Source: Chrysomallon squamiferum
Taxonomy: Eukaryota > Mollusca > Gastropoda > Neomphalida > Peltospiridae
Reading direction: 5' to 3'
Assembly (NCBI GenBank): GCA_012295275.1
Contig: CM022670.1
Coordinates: forward strand, 20,010,698 to 20,070,697
Length of the DNA stretch: 60,000 bases
Every line of letters starts with the position of its first letter. Positions within the stretch are counted from its first letter, which is position 1. The position numbers and the translations under genes were made by a program. The notes beneath the pieces were generated by a model. It saw only the letters and a program-made list of their open reading frames with translations. It was not told the DNA's origin and ran no database searches. Below, piece after piece: positions 39,831 to 53,800 of this stretch.

Positions 39831-42800
39831 AACCAACAAATAAATAACACAAAATAATAAATATAGAGATAAAAAAAAATAATAATAATAAGAAAAATGT
39901 TTTAACAAGAAGAAGAAGAAATTTAATCACATGAATCCACTAAAGTATTATTAAAATAATTTGTTTAGTAAATTCTTTCACCTGATAGATATTGATTAAC
40001 ATCAGAACTCCATTTATACAATACAAAGAAGATCTGACAACATTTTTTTTTTCACTATTTGTAAATAGAATTCTGACATTAGTCACAAAGGTTGTAATCT
40101 CACTATAAGATTTGATAAACCAACCGTTAGTTTATGATCAGTTTGACAAAGTGTAATTCATAACTTTAGAGATACACACACACCAGCACACACACTGATA
40201 AACTGGGTAGTTGTAATGTTCTATTTGTTTGTCATAGTTATGCTGTTGTGTATGGAAGTCAAAACAGTTTTAATTGTATGTTATTCATTGTACTTGAGTT
40301 GAAGCAAACACTCAAACAAACTGTTATACTACAGCTGTAGTGATATACAGTATTCTGTTATCTCCTCATATGGAGCATAATGTTATCTCCAGACATACAG
40401 TGGTTCTATTATTGTTTTTGAATATTTTATTTAATGATGCATTCAATACATTCTTAATTTTAAATTATACAGCCTGTTTATAAATATGGTAAAATCCAAC
40501 ACAAAGAAAGACAGAGAGGAAACTGGTGCTATTATATATGGTTTATTCTTTTTCTTTCTTTTCTCCTTGTTTTTTTTTTCCTTTTTTTTTCTCTCTCTCT
40601 TTATTGCAAGCAAGAAGTTTTTAATATGTACTTTTCCCACAGGAATGAGAATATATATCAAAATAATTGATAAACTAATTGCTCAGTATAATGACAAAAT
40701 ATATTGCAAGAATACTTATATCAGAAAAACATTAAACTTATACCATAGACTGTGCTTGTAAGAATTACATTATTTCATATTACCTTATACAGCAGACAGT
40801 TCACAGTAAAATATGAGTTATTTTTCTCTTGTTTATAAAAGATTTTTGTAACATTACTTTTTTGGAGGGGGCCTAATTTTCTTCTTTCTATAAAGATTTA
40901 CTTAAAACAGGTATGTTAGAAGTCTGAAAGTTAATCTTATGTAAATCAAAAGTGTAGAAAATATGAAATAGTCTGCAAGTTACTTAGTGTGAATGCATCT
41001 TTAGCAGTGTCAACACACACCTTTACATACAAACCTTTTTTATTCTAACCTACTGAATTCTAAATTTAATCATTATAAATATGTCTGTGCTAGACAATTC
41101 AATTATTTTTGTTTTCTATATTTTATAGGTAAGAATGACTAACCATAATTTATCTTGAGGTATTCTTTGTATATGTTAGACAATTCAATTAATTTTTTTT
41201 TTTTTTTTATTTTTTTTTTTTTATACAAATTATTTTTGTTCAAGTATTGACTGGTTCAATATTTTTGTATTAATTATTAAACATCAATATCCATTATTGG
41301 TATTCACAAAATTAAAATATTTTTTATATGAAATGCTGATAACAAATTTCTTTTTAAAAACCTTTTAATAACATAATCCATCACTGTTTCATTATTATTT
41401 TAGTGTAATGTTTATAATGTATTTTCTTAAAAGGAATTAATATTTATTAAGTAATTTCTAATATAATATTGGTGTAGATATTGATTTATATTTCTTAATT
41501 TTTAATACTGCGGTTAGTACAGTTTTTGCATAATGATGAATAATATATATTTTAAAAAATATATACCACAATATTTGTCAAAGATTTTCTCTTCCTCTAT
41601 ATTTCTTGTATTTTGATTATTTGCATTTGGATTATTTGATAATTCATTTAATCATGCATCCAAATAAATACTGTATTTTTAATTAAGAAAATATAGTTAG
41701 ATTTTTTATAAAAGATAACAATAACTCAGAAATATATTTGTGTATTGGTAGTTGTGAAATCCATTTAAATTACCTAATTTTATTTAGATAAATGATCATT
41801 ATAGTTAAACATGTCAGTTATGGAATGCATAGATTGCGTATGCTTCTCACTCAGTCTTTTTGTTTAGCTTTCACTGCCAGTGAAACTCAGGCTTTTAAGA
41901 CTTCCCCTCTAGAAATTGGAAAATTAAGCAGATGCAGTTAACTCCCTTGGATATGTAATTTGTTATTTTATTTAATATTATTATATTAATAAAACTATAT
42001 CTGTATTATGTCCCAAAGTAAGTTATTGTACTTTATTTTTTTTTTTTTTTTTTTATTATTTAATGTTTTGATATAAACTGTATTTAAACTAAAATTTAAA
42101 TTAATAAGTTTGCAAATATTTAACAAAACTGACTTTCAGACTGGTGTTTATTTCTTAAATATTAGGTTTATAACAAAAATAAAGTATGAGGTTTCCTTTT
42201 ACATAAATGAAAAACCTATGAAGCTAAAAAATATTTTTAATGTATCAGTATAATTAACAGGTGCTTGTTTACATATGAAAACATTTTTTGTTAAAATTTA
42301 ATACATCTACTTACCTTATGAAGTGAAAAATCTTTAAAAATTAGTTCTACATTTTATTTAACGTATAGTTTAAAAAATACAAAAATCCATGATAGACTGA
42401 GTAACTACTAATCACCTGAAAAGGTATCTCTAATAATAATCCATTTAAGTGTTTTGCAGAGGAGTTCATTATTATTATTATTATTATTAATTTAATTTTA
42501 ATTTAATTTAATTTATTTTTGCAAGAAAAAAGATGTATATTGACACAATTATTATTTATAATTTTTATAAGTTTTATTATTTTCTTTCAATAGGGGACTA
42601 TTTGATAAACCTAAAAGTGGAATTTTAGAAATAAATTTAGAACTTTTTAAAATTTATTTATGAGCTGTAACACCAACAACAGTAATTATTATGTGTGCAT
42701 GCATAAACCATGTTGCATTATCACAAGCATAAATAGTATTATTTGCAAACAGTGTTTCTCTGTTTTTCTTATTTTTCTTTTCAATACATTGTTTATATGC

Positions 42801-44024
42801 ATAATTTTTTTTAAATGTAGATAAATTTAGCCAAGTTACAGATGAGGATATGATTTCAGAAACCTAATACTATTACTTCTGTAGTATTTAATTGAGGTGC
42901 CTGGAACAGTATTTAAAAAATACTGCCCTTTGTTCCATTTGCTCCCTTCAAGGGTACACCCGTTGTACTTGTTGGCAGACTGCATTATTTATTTTCAGCT
43001 GGGATTGTTTGTGTCTCATTGTTTAGGTCGTTGTCTGATATCTTGTATGAGTTTTTGAACTTTGTCTTTTGTTTGAGGACACATTTAAGGTGACAGTTCT
43101 AAACAAAACTTTGGATGAGTCGTCACATTCATAAATAAAGTATGTTCTTTGGTATTCCTGTCCTTTGTCATCAGGGTACTGAAGTATAAGGAGATGTGTG
43201 TGTGTGTGTGTATGGTTATTTGTATTAATAAAATGAATTAATGACAGAAAATAAATTTTTTAAAAGTCACAAATATTAGGATATCTTTAAAATATTATCA
43301 CTAATTGATAAATTAATTATGGGGTAGAGGTTGGAACTGGAAATAGACAAATGTGAATACTAAGAAGAGTTGATATCATTATATATCATGCCTGAAACTG
43401 AGAGTGTAATCTTCGAGCTACAGTCTGAATTATCAGTGTTTGTGTTGGTGTAAGAATAATGTTTATTGCAAAGTCATGTAAACTGGCTTATTTTTCTCAT
43501 TTATAATCAGAGAATAACAAAATACCTGTTTTGCTTTTATGCATTATTAATATGTTTATCAAACTGAAACATTACTAAAACCTGTCATTTACCTGTTATT
43601 TATGCCCGGGATTAAAATGAAATTACTTGCACAAGCTGACTAAAATATTCTAAAATTTGTATATATATTCACTTAAACCTTTATTAAACATGTATGATAC
43701 AAAAACTATTAGACTGAGCTAACACATGTAATCTGTATGAATGTTTTGAATTGGTTATTCCTGTCAAACCTGCAGCATGGGTAAATTGATGATATAATCA
43801 ATAATATCTGTTTTGTATTTTGAAATAGTTTTCAGCTATTTAGGTCAAGATTAATCAGGTGTGAAGTTTCTTTTCTGTTGTCCTTGTGTACATGTTTATT
43901 CCATACATGGATTAAGACATGTTTATTTCAGTTGAGGAAAAGCAAAAATAAATGGAAATTCAGATATAAATGATATCTAGTATTTATTTGTATTTCAAAA
44001 GATTCATACATCTGTTTAGTACAG

Positions 44025-44282
44025 GTGTTATTATTATTATTACTATCATTATTATTACTTGCTATTAATATCTTCATCACCATCATCATATTATTACCAT
44101 TACAATATTATTATTATCAGTATCATTATTATTATTACCAGTATTGTTGTCACCATTATTATTATTATTATTATTATAATTGCTGTCATTGTTATTGTCA
44201 CCATAATTATTATTATTATAACTGCTGTCATTATTATTATTAACAGTATTATTATCACCATTATTGTTGTTGTTGTTATTCC
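44025..44282. repeat. Compound (ATT)n/(ACC)n/(GTT)n simple-sequence region upstream of RGS22
   Basis: 250 bp of att, atc, acc and gtt triplets, about 500 bp before the RGS22 start. Long frames on both strands (poly-Ile or poly-Asn) are repeat artefacts. Confidence 0.9.
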
Positions 44283-44755
44283 CTCTATCAACTACTTCTG
44301 ACATTACTTCACCCCATGTAGCAATCACCACTGCTTAGAGCTGTTATAGTTTATCGAACCTTTTAATACCTACTCCACACTAAACCTAATCCACAGTCTG
44401 TAATCTCAGTGACCATGAAATCAGTCTCAGTTTGCTTGTCCTTAATGTACACACTGCATACACTCTGGAATGGTAATAGGCTTCGCTCATTAAACTGAAG
44501 TTTACAGCAATTGCTCATTAACTTGGTGTTCATTCGATTCGCTCATTAACTTGAACTTCATTGGTTATCTTCAAAGTGGAGTTAGTTTATGACTGACAAA
44601 GTGTTCTCTGATGCATTGTGGGCTGCTCATATGCTGACAGTTTGTTGCCACAAAACACCAGAGATATGCTCTAACGCTTTTCTGCTGGGATAGGTGTTGG
44701 GTGGTTTGTTTTTTAGTTCCATGATTATAAATGTGGTTGTTGTAGACAGTTTGGA

Positions 44756-44769
44756 GTTGTAGCTACAAC
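44756..44769. promoter_or_regulatory. 14-bp perfect palindrome touching the RGS22 start codon
   Basis: gttgtagctacaac equals its own reverse complement and ends on the base before ATG at 44770. It would lie in the 5' UTR or core promoter. Its role is unknown. Confidence 0.4.
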
Positions 44770-44802
44770 ATGGCTACCTTTACGGTTGTTCACAAGACAC
44801 TG
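44770..44802 (+). CDS. RGS22: Proposed first coding exon of RGS22
   Basis: ATG in the context acaacATGG, 11 codons, then GTATGT in phase with exon 2 at 49238. Vertebrate RGS22 also has a short divergent N-terminus before the conserved ATDD block, so sequence similarity cannot prove this exon. A 4.4 kb first intron separates it from secure coding sequence. Confidence 0.6.
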
Positions 44803-47800
44803 GTATGTTGCTGTTGTTGTTTTCAAAAGTTTTTTGTATTATATTTCCTAATTTCAGTTTTTAGTAAATAATAAAATTGTGGTTTACATTTTAATTATAG
44901 ACTACTAATTTTAATTTGTAAGAATTTTATATTGTTATAATTTTTTTATATACACATCATTGTCACATGTTATTACGATATGATAATATTGGTGGGCATA
45001 TAATTAAAAAAAAAAATAACACCAACAAAAACAAAAAAAAAATTAATAAATAGAAATCTTATACATTTTTGGTGTATTGGAAAATGGTTATAAAATTTGT
45101 TTTAAAAAGTTTTATATATAGGTGGGTTTTTTTGTACAGTGAGATATTAAGTGCACTTTCCATACACTGGAATCAATCAGCCATTTGAAATATATACTTA
45201 CAATCCCTGCTGGTTTAAGTATGTTTATCTTGGACATAATGTCCAGATGGGTTGTTTACCCCAGACAGTGTTAATATATTAAATGATTAGTCACAGAGAA
45301 GAAATATGTGTAGTAGCCTTACACTTCACTGTGTTTAGACTGTTGTCACTAGTGGGGCATGATCCCAGTTCCTACCAGTTGTAAGCTAGAGGCTTAACCA
45401 CTGTAACTCTGAGACTGTTATTAGTTTAGTGATATTCGAGTTATAAATGTTTGATATTACTCAGTTTTATTATTATTGTTTTATTGTTCTTGTTGCTGTT
45501 ATTATTAGTCACTTTAGATATTATTTTTTAATTCAAAGAATAATGTATTCATGATTAAGTAGTTTTTTTTATTTGTTCTTTCTTTTGTTGTGGTGTAGGT
45601 GAAGTTTCATTAATTAATTAATTATTATATTTTTTATATATATGCATATCTGAGTGTTTATGGTTATGTATTTGTATGAAAATATATTTTTATATACATG
45701 TATTATGTGCATATGTATGTGTCTGTGAATGTGTTTATGTATTAGTGTGTATATTTGTATGTTATGTGTTTCTTTATAATAGAGTATGTCAGTGTATATG
45801 ATTATATATGTATGAATTTGAGTGTGTGTGTGTGTGTGTGTCTGTGTAAATCATTACTTTTACTATGATTCCATTATCCTTAAGATGTTGACTATTATTT
45901 TTATTATTTCAAATACACTCTCTTGGATACTAATCTTGAAATTTTTCATGTATATTTAAAATACAGTGTCTCCATTTAATTCTGCTCTTTGATGTTGAGA
46001 TCATGTAAAGTGCCTTTAAGAGATTTGTTGACGAACTCTTGACTACTAATCAGTGGAAGTCAGGTGTCTGTCAAACACTAATGTAACAACACAAATGTTT
46101 GTAAATTATTTCAAGTACTAGTTACCTGTTCAGAAAATCTTATATAATGTATTCATTGCTTCTTATTAAGCGAGACTCACTGGTTATAGCACTAGACTGA
46201 ACCATGACTGTTTGCAGGTTCACCCCTCAGCAATGCACCACAAGCGTATTTCTTATTCCAGCCAGTACTCAACAACTGATTTTTCCTGTCTATGGGAAAG
46301 TGTATACAAAACCTCTCATACTGCTAAATGAAAAAGAGTAGCCCATTCTACCACAGCAGCATATTTCCTCTCTCATTTTTAATGATATATATTAAGCCAT
46401 ATAATCGCAGATTAAAAATGTATCACTCTATTGAAAGGTCGTGGTGTATGCTTTCCTATATACATACATACATATACACACACACACACACAAAAGGTAT
46501 ATACAAAATATTCTTTACTACAAAAGAGAAAAGAATGGCTAATTGCATTACAACAGCTGGTTTTATTGTCTGTTTTTTTAATGATATGTATTTAAAAAAC
46601 TTAAAAATGTATTGAGTAAGGCATTTAAGTTTTTCTTTCCTTCTCAGAAAGTCATAAACATTCATCTCGTACCCTTTATGTGTCTGACATTACCTACCAA
46701 ACAACATTTTGAGTAACATGAACATGAAATATTAAGTAAATAAAAATATTTTATACTGCTTGCCTTTATGAGCTAAAATAAAAAAAATAAAAGAAAACAC
46801 TGTTGAGGTGAAACTAACACCTAGCAAGTGGGTACATACTGAGTGTAAAAGTGTAAGAATACAGCTATGAAAGGTGTAAAAGTTAAGGTGGCAGGATGTG
46901 AAGGCTGTGTGTTGTTCACCTAAGTGCATGAACAGAGGTTAAGTCACAAGCAAGTTAATGTAACACAAACTGGTTTTGTTGACATGAAAATTCCTGAAAA
47001 GGCCATTTTCCTCTTACATACAATATTACAATGGTTGAATGGTTTGTTTCGTGTAACAATTATACTGTTTTAATAGCATTTATTGTATGTACTATTTATT
47101 TTATTTTTTTACTTTTCATTGTTTGGCTAAGTTCTGTATATCTTTTTTTTCTTTGTTTAATTTAGTTCTGTTGTAATTTTTATTTTTCTTTAAACAATTT
47201 AATTTAATTTTGTTATTTTTTCATTTAGTTTTGTTGCTTTAATTTTTTTTTTCATAATTCAATTATAAAATAATTACATTTTTTATAGCTTAGTTTCATT
47301 TTATTTTTATGATTTAATGTAACTGTTTTATATTTTTTTTTCATTTAATTTAATTTAATTTAATTAATTTTATTTTATTTTATTTTTTTAACTTTTATTT
47401 ACTTTTATTTTATTTAAATTTATTTTATTTTATTTTAATTTATTTTATTTTATTTTATTTTATTTTAAATTATTTTATTTTATTTTATTTTAAATTATTT
47501 TATTTTATTTTATTTTATTTTATTTTGTTTTGTTTTGTTTAAATCTTATTTTATTTTGTTATTCAGGTTACTCTGTCTTATTTTTATTTTTTTTAAATAA
47601 ATCATGATTCTGTTTATTATATTTTACTTTTGAAACTTTATAATAAATTTTATAAAAACAGACAACTGCATGGAATGAAAATACTTAGATTTCTAAGATT
47701 TATGATGAAATTTGAAACCTATGTAAATGCAGTTCAAATGTTTTTATTAAAAAGGTAATTTATTTAAGGTATTGTTAACAGTTCATCTGTTAGGCCATGG

Positions 47801-50800
47801 CAATAAAAAATATTGTTTTACATCCACAGTTTATCTATGAAACACCTGCTTAAAAACTGAATTACTCTCATTGAAAAAAGAAAACATTAAAAAAATAACA
47901 TAATTACTTCCACAATAATATTGCATAAAACTGTTTTAGTTCAAAGGCAATGATATTAATTATCACTAAATGTTTATATGCTATTTTTTAAAAAGTGGGA
48001 AGTGTCTTGGAATTTCTGATTGAGTTAGACAAGCTAAATGTCAGATTCTGTTCCTTCTGAACAGAACATTTTTCAACTAAAACATCCTGTTGTCCATCCA
48101 GACTGTATAAATATAGAATGGCAAATTGTATAATTATAAAATTTTTCATGCCAGTTGTATAATGGTAGTCTTTCATACAAAAATATAATTATAAAATTTT
48201 TGATGCAAAAGATATATAATTATAAAACCTTTCATGCACACAGTATAATTATAGAACCTTCCATGCAAACTGTATAATTATAGAATTTTTCATGCCAACA
48301 GTATAATTATAAAAATGTTCATGCAAACAGATTAATTATAAAGAATAATCTAATACCGTATTTGTCAGTTTAAAATTTTGAATTAACACATTTATTCATA
48401 CAATAAGTGTGTGCTGTAGCATTTTGTTTAATGTGCTTGACTGAGATATGACTGGATATAAGATCAGTCCTCCTTGGGTTTTTTATTGGTTTATTTCTTG
48501 TTCTGACTATTTCTCACAAACCATCTGTTGGAGCCTGTTTTCCTGACTTTAGTAAGCTGTATATACTGGGGAAAAAAATCCTTTATTGGTAATGAAAAAA
48601 AGAGGAGGTTTTCTTTCTCATAATATATGGTCCTCATGTCAATGCATGATTCCACATTACTACAGAAATAAAATGTCTTTGTTCATGAAAGACAGTGTTT
48701 CTTTCTTGTTCCATAGAAGCAGCAAATAATGAATAAATGCTATCAGAAATTTTACATCTGAGTTCAAAGCTAAAATATTTATGTTGTCATATAACTTCTA
48801 GCCATTAATTTATAAATGTCATCAGTTCTGAGCAAGTGTATGGGTTTATTTCTCTTTATACAAGCATTTATACATACTTATATTTAAAAAGATATATGTA
48901 TTATTTTTAGCAAATTATTTATAAAAGTATTAATATTCCTTGCTAAGTATAACATCTACATGCAGAATGCATAACAAATTCATAACAAATTTTTGTTATG
49001 CAGTAAATATAATATTTAAATTATATATGTTTTTATGTTTATATGTATATATGTGTATAAGTGTTTATTTCTATGTAGGTATGTTTGTATATGTGTACAT
49101 ATGAATGTATGTATGTATATATTTATGTATGTATGTATATATATATATACTTGTATGTGTTTATCTACAAATGTATGTATGTATATATGTATGTATGTTT
49201 ATAGTTATGTATTTATTTATTTTTGTTTCACTTGCAGGAGGATCTCCTTGCTACTGATGATTTGTTTATTGAATACTTCAATGACTTCCTTGCTCTGCCA
49301 GTAAGTATTGAACTGGGATTGCTACTCCATGTTAGGGGTTTGTATTTACTAAATACCAGGGATTGCTATTTATTATATGAGATCTGGGATTGTTACTAAA
49401 TATTTGGGGGTTGTACTGATTAATTGTGATTGCTAGTGTAATAAGGATTTTAGAATCTCAATGAATGCTATTTGTATCAAAGATTTGGTATTAGAGTTTG
49501 AACCTGAATTGTGGGATTTGGAATTTGCATGGTACAGCTGAAACAGATCCAAAATATTTGAACAAGGGTTTAATTTTGTTATTGAATAATAATAATAATA
49601 AATAATAATAAATAATTTTTTTAATTTTTAATTAACTATTATCTTTATTAGTTAATATTAAAAATTAATATTATTATTACATTTATCATTACCATTATCT
49701 TCATCACAATCATTATTTTACAACTACTATTACTACTACTTCTACTACAGTGAACATTTAAAATACCTTTCAATTCTGTAATATTGTAATATCAGTAAAT
49801 AGATTTGGCTCAAATGATATCTGATCCTTTAAATCTGATTGATATGGCTCTAGTGCACTCATTTATATGGATAATAAGACCACTTTTTGGCACTTGACAG
49901 TACTTACTTACTATCAACCAACATGTAGTTCTTTCCTTGGTTCAGGTTAACTGAATTTCAGTTCTATTGAAATTTTAACACTTGGATTAAGTCAAATAAT
50001 ATATGCATTTACATGGTTCAATCTTTCAAGATCTATAGGTTTTATACAGATATGCAGAAATATATATATGTGTGTGTGTGTGTGAGTGTGTAACACATAC
50101 ATGTACCCACAGAGATAACTTTAACCAGTGGAAATCAAATAAATAAATTTAAATTATAGAAAAACATAATACCCCAAAACACATTTTAACAGCAGAACAA
50201 ACAGCTAATATTAATAATTAATATTAAATCTAGGAGACACAAAGAAAATTTCAAATCTGAATACAAAATTATTTATTCCCTGTTTTAAAGCAAACATTAA
50301 AACCAGTCTTCATGGGGGTATACAAAAGGTTATGTAAATAATGCATGTTTTTTTTTTTTAATTTATCATGTTAAAAATTATCAGTGTTTAAAATTCTAAA
50401 AAAAAGACAGGTGCTAAATAAAGGTATTGAGTGTAGAGGTAAAGTACTAGTAATCAGATACAGTCTTGTATGGAGTTTAGTGTTTAGTTTCATAGTAAAT
50501 GATTCATAGGCCATCGGGTGAGAAAATGGCTAACAGTCAAAGTGTCTGATAGGACAACACCAGGGTGATAGGGTACATTGTGTAATAGCAAGGCAAATTC
50601 TTTATTATATTTAGTGTATAAGTGTGAGTTCATGGTGTCTTTTTCATTTAAAAAAACCTGTTAATAATATTTTTATTTTTTATTTTTTAATGGAAATAAA
50701 GTAAGAAATATAATTTATTATATTTAGTGAATGTGTATGATTCTATACTTTTTCACAGAAAATTTGTTAATAATATTTTTTAAAAGGAAATAAAGTAACA

Positions 50801-53800
50801 TTTAATTTATTTAGGAATATGTATGATTTATACTTTCTCATAGAAAAAGCGTTAAATTTTTTATGTCTTAAAGAAAATAAAGGAAAAAAAATAATTTACA
50901 TTATATTTAGTATTGTGTTTATACGTGTTTCTCATAAAATATGGTTTTAAGTTTTCATAAATTTTAAAGAAAGCAAAAAGATAATTAATTTTATTTATTT
51001 GTATGAGTATTTATCTTTTTCACAGACTATCTGTTTACAATTGTTTTTTTAAATGAAAAAAAAAATTATAATTTAGTATTGATATATGAGTTTACACTTT
51101 CTTGCAGAATATCTTTTACCATTTTCTTTTTCAGTTTTAAAGAAAAGAAAAAAATATAAATATTAAGAAAAAATATTTTATATTTATCAATCTTTTCTAT
51201 GTGACCCCACAATGGCAAATACTATATCAAATTAATATTAACTTTACTGCTGAATATTTACCACAAACAACAAGAAAATATTGAAATTAAACAAACAAAA
51301 CAATAAAATGTGTACAAATTGTGTACACTTTTATTAATGAACTTTATACAGAAAAGGAACTCATTTTACAAATTAATTTTAAAATCATTTATTGACCTAG
51401 CAGGATGAAAAAAAAAATGTATAATGTCCTAGACTGACATTCAGAGGACTTGAACAAATTGAAATTAATTTTTTTTTATCTCTGTTATTATAAACCAGCC
51501 AGGTATTATTGTGTATAAAGATTTTAATGGATGACTGAAATAAGACATGTAACTAAGCAGACTCTTAGCTAACAAGCAATTATTTCTCTCTTCTCTCCTT
51601 TTTACTCTGTCTCTTTTTTGTCTCTCTCTCTCTCTTGTTCCCTCTTGCTATTTTGCTATACTTATTTATAGAATAGTAAAACATGTCTGTGTGTTCATAA
51701 AAATGTACATATATACATTGCTGTTTAAGTGTGTGTGTAAACAAACAACTGAAAATTATTAATAAAGCATATTTTAAAAAATACATATAATAAAAAATTG
51801 TATATTATCTATAAATAATACTCTGTCACAGTACTTGTATATCATAAGCATTCAATTTTTATCACAGCATACTACTTTCAATAAGAAATAATGGCAGCAC
51901 TGTTAAGTTCCATACACACACTTTACTTTTCTTTCATCAAACAATAACTTATATATCCAGCACACACAAACAGTGATTATGTATTTAGCTGGCTGTTAGA
52001 GGTTTCACTACAGATTTATGGGCAGGAGATTAATTTAAACAAAGGTAGTCCAAGTTGTTGAAGACATTATTGTGATAGTGACACCCTCTATTTAACTATC
52101 TGTGTGTTAGTTCTTTGAAAATAGTTAGGTTGGTATGATTGTAGAAAGTGTGGGTAGTTATCACTGTAAGGAGTATGTCATTTTGACATAAAACTTGTAT
52201 TAAAATAGATAGTACTTTGTTTTGTAATGTGTTTTTACAAATACGCATCGTAGATGATTATATAAGTGTTATTTTTTTCTAATATTGTTATTGTTAACAG
52301 TAATAGTGATAATAATACTAGAATTAATATGGTTAGTAGTTGTATTAATAGAAGTGGTTCTAGAAATGGTGAAATTCATAATATTAAGTATAATTGTAAA
52401 AGTATTTAGATGGTTATGGTGGTGGAAGTCATAGTAGTAAGGATGTCACTGTGGTGAAGACTGTAGTGGTAATGATGGTGTTGATGGTCATAGCATTAGT
52501 GACAGTTACATGGGTAACTGATAAAGTGGTGGGAATGATGGTGGTTATAATCAATAACATGGTAATTGTTACATTGTTTATGGCAATGATAATCATAAAA
52601 GATATCATAACAGTTTCAGTGGTGATGATCATAATGCCAAGATAAGAATGACAATAACAGGAATGCTAACGATAAGCATAATGGAAGGGTGATTGTTACA
52701 ATGGTAATGATGGTCATAATCACAGTGTCAGGGTAACAGTTACATTTCTTTTGATGGTTATGATGATCATAATGATGTGGTAATAGATACAGGACTTGAA
52801 AGAACAATGATAATCATGACAGGATAATAGCTATAAGAGGTAATAGTTGTGGTTATGGTGATGATAGTCATAATGGTAAGGTAACAGTTACAGCACCTGA
52901 TGGTCATCGATGGAGTGATGGTTGTAGTGTCAGTTTCAGTGACAGTGGTGTTAGTAATGGTAATGGAACTGCTGATGATGGTACTATAGCTGTAATTGTA
53001 CTGGTACTACTGACAACAAGTAATGAAGAAGGTAGTGATTAATTGCAGTAATTATTAATTATATCTTTTAATTCTCAATGTTTACAAAAATAATAATAAA
53101 TTGTTGTAATATATTAACATTTTCAAAGCTACAGGAAAAGAGCATGGTTATCATCTACATCTGAATTTTTAAACTTTGTTTTATTTATATGATAACAACC
53201 TCAACTAATACATGTCTCTACATGTTCCAGTATACTAGCTGACACTTTAAGACTATTAATATATCACTAAAACTGTGTCAAAAATGACTGATTCCCTGTC
53301 ATCGCATGGTTGGCTTCAATAAAAGTTTTCTATTTGCCTAATCTGTTAATAAGACAAGCCATTCAAATCAGAATATAGTTTGTTATGAGTTGTATGTCAT
53401 GGTTATTATTGACCAGATTGTAAGATAGATAGATATTGAAAGCGTGTGTTATAATATGATATTTGATGTGTGTTTTAGTATGATGGATATGTTGTGGTAG
53501 TCAAGATATAAGGCTGAAAGAAAGGATAAAGGATTTATATTTAATAAAAAAAATAGTTAGGAAGAGAGGAGTTTGTGTAATGCCATTATGAAATGGGGAA
53601 AGTAATAATGAATGTTTTGTGTCATGAAATGAAATGACATATAATAATTATTCTATATCATGTAATGAAAAAAAAAAAAAAAAAAAAAAATATATTTGTT
53701 GTCATGAAATTAAGTGATTGAGTTCTGATTTATCTAATCTCTTAATTAGATGAATGTGTACATTAACTTTTGTTACTAATAAGTAACTTTTAAATAAATA

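Larger units (their letters stand above)
26775..44769. other. 18-kb intergenic region between divergent FAM151 and RGS22
   Basis: Apart from the mobile elements and repeats listed separately, I see no coding sequence with a recognisable domain; long stretches (32.3-34.2, 34.6-36.6, 38.2-39.4 and 39.9-44.0 kb) are featureless AT-rich DNA. Both promoters must lie at its ends, but no clear core element stands out. Confidence 0.7.
44803..49237 (+). other. RGS22 intron 1
   Basis: 4.4 kb holding two SINE relics, (GT)n at about 45817-45842, the TTTTA tract and the 29-bp minisatellite; the end is a (ATGT)n-rich stretch before the exon 2 acceptor. No coding sequence seen. Confidence 0.75.

Noticed and set aside
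44025-44331. Four overlapping frames (poly-Tyr, poly-Ile, poly-Asn)
   Set aside because: All are artefacts of compound triplet repeats; being open on both strands is typical of simple sequence.
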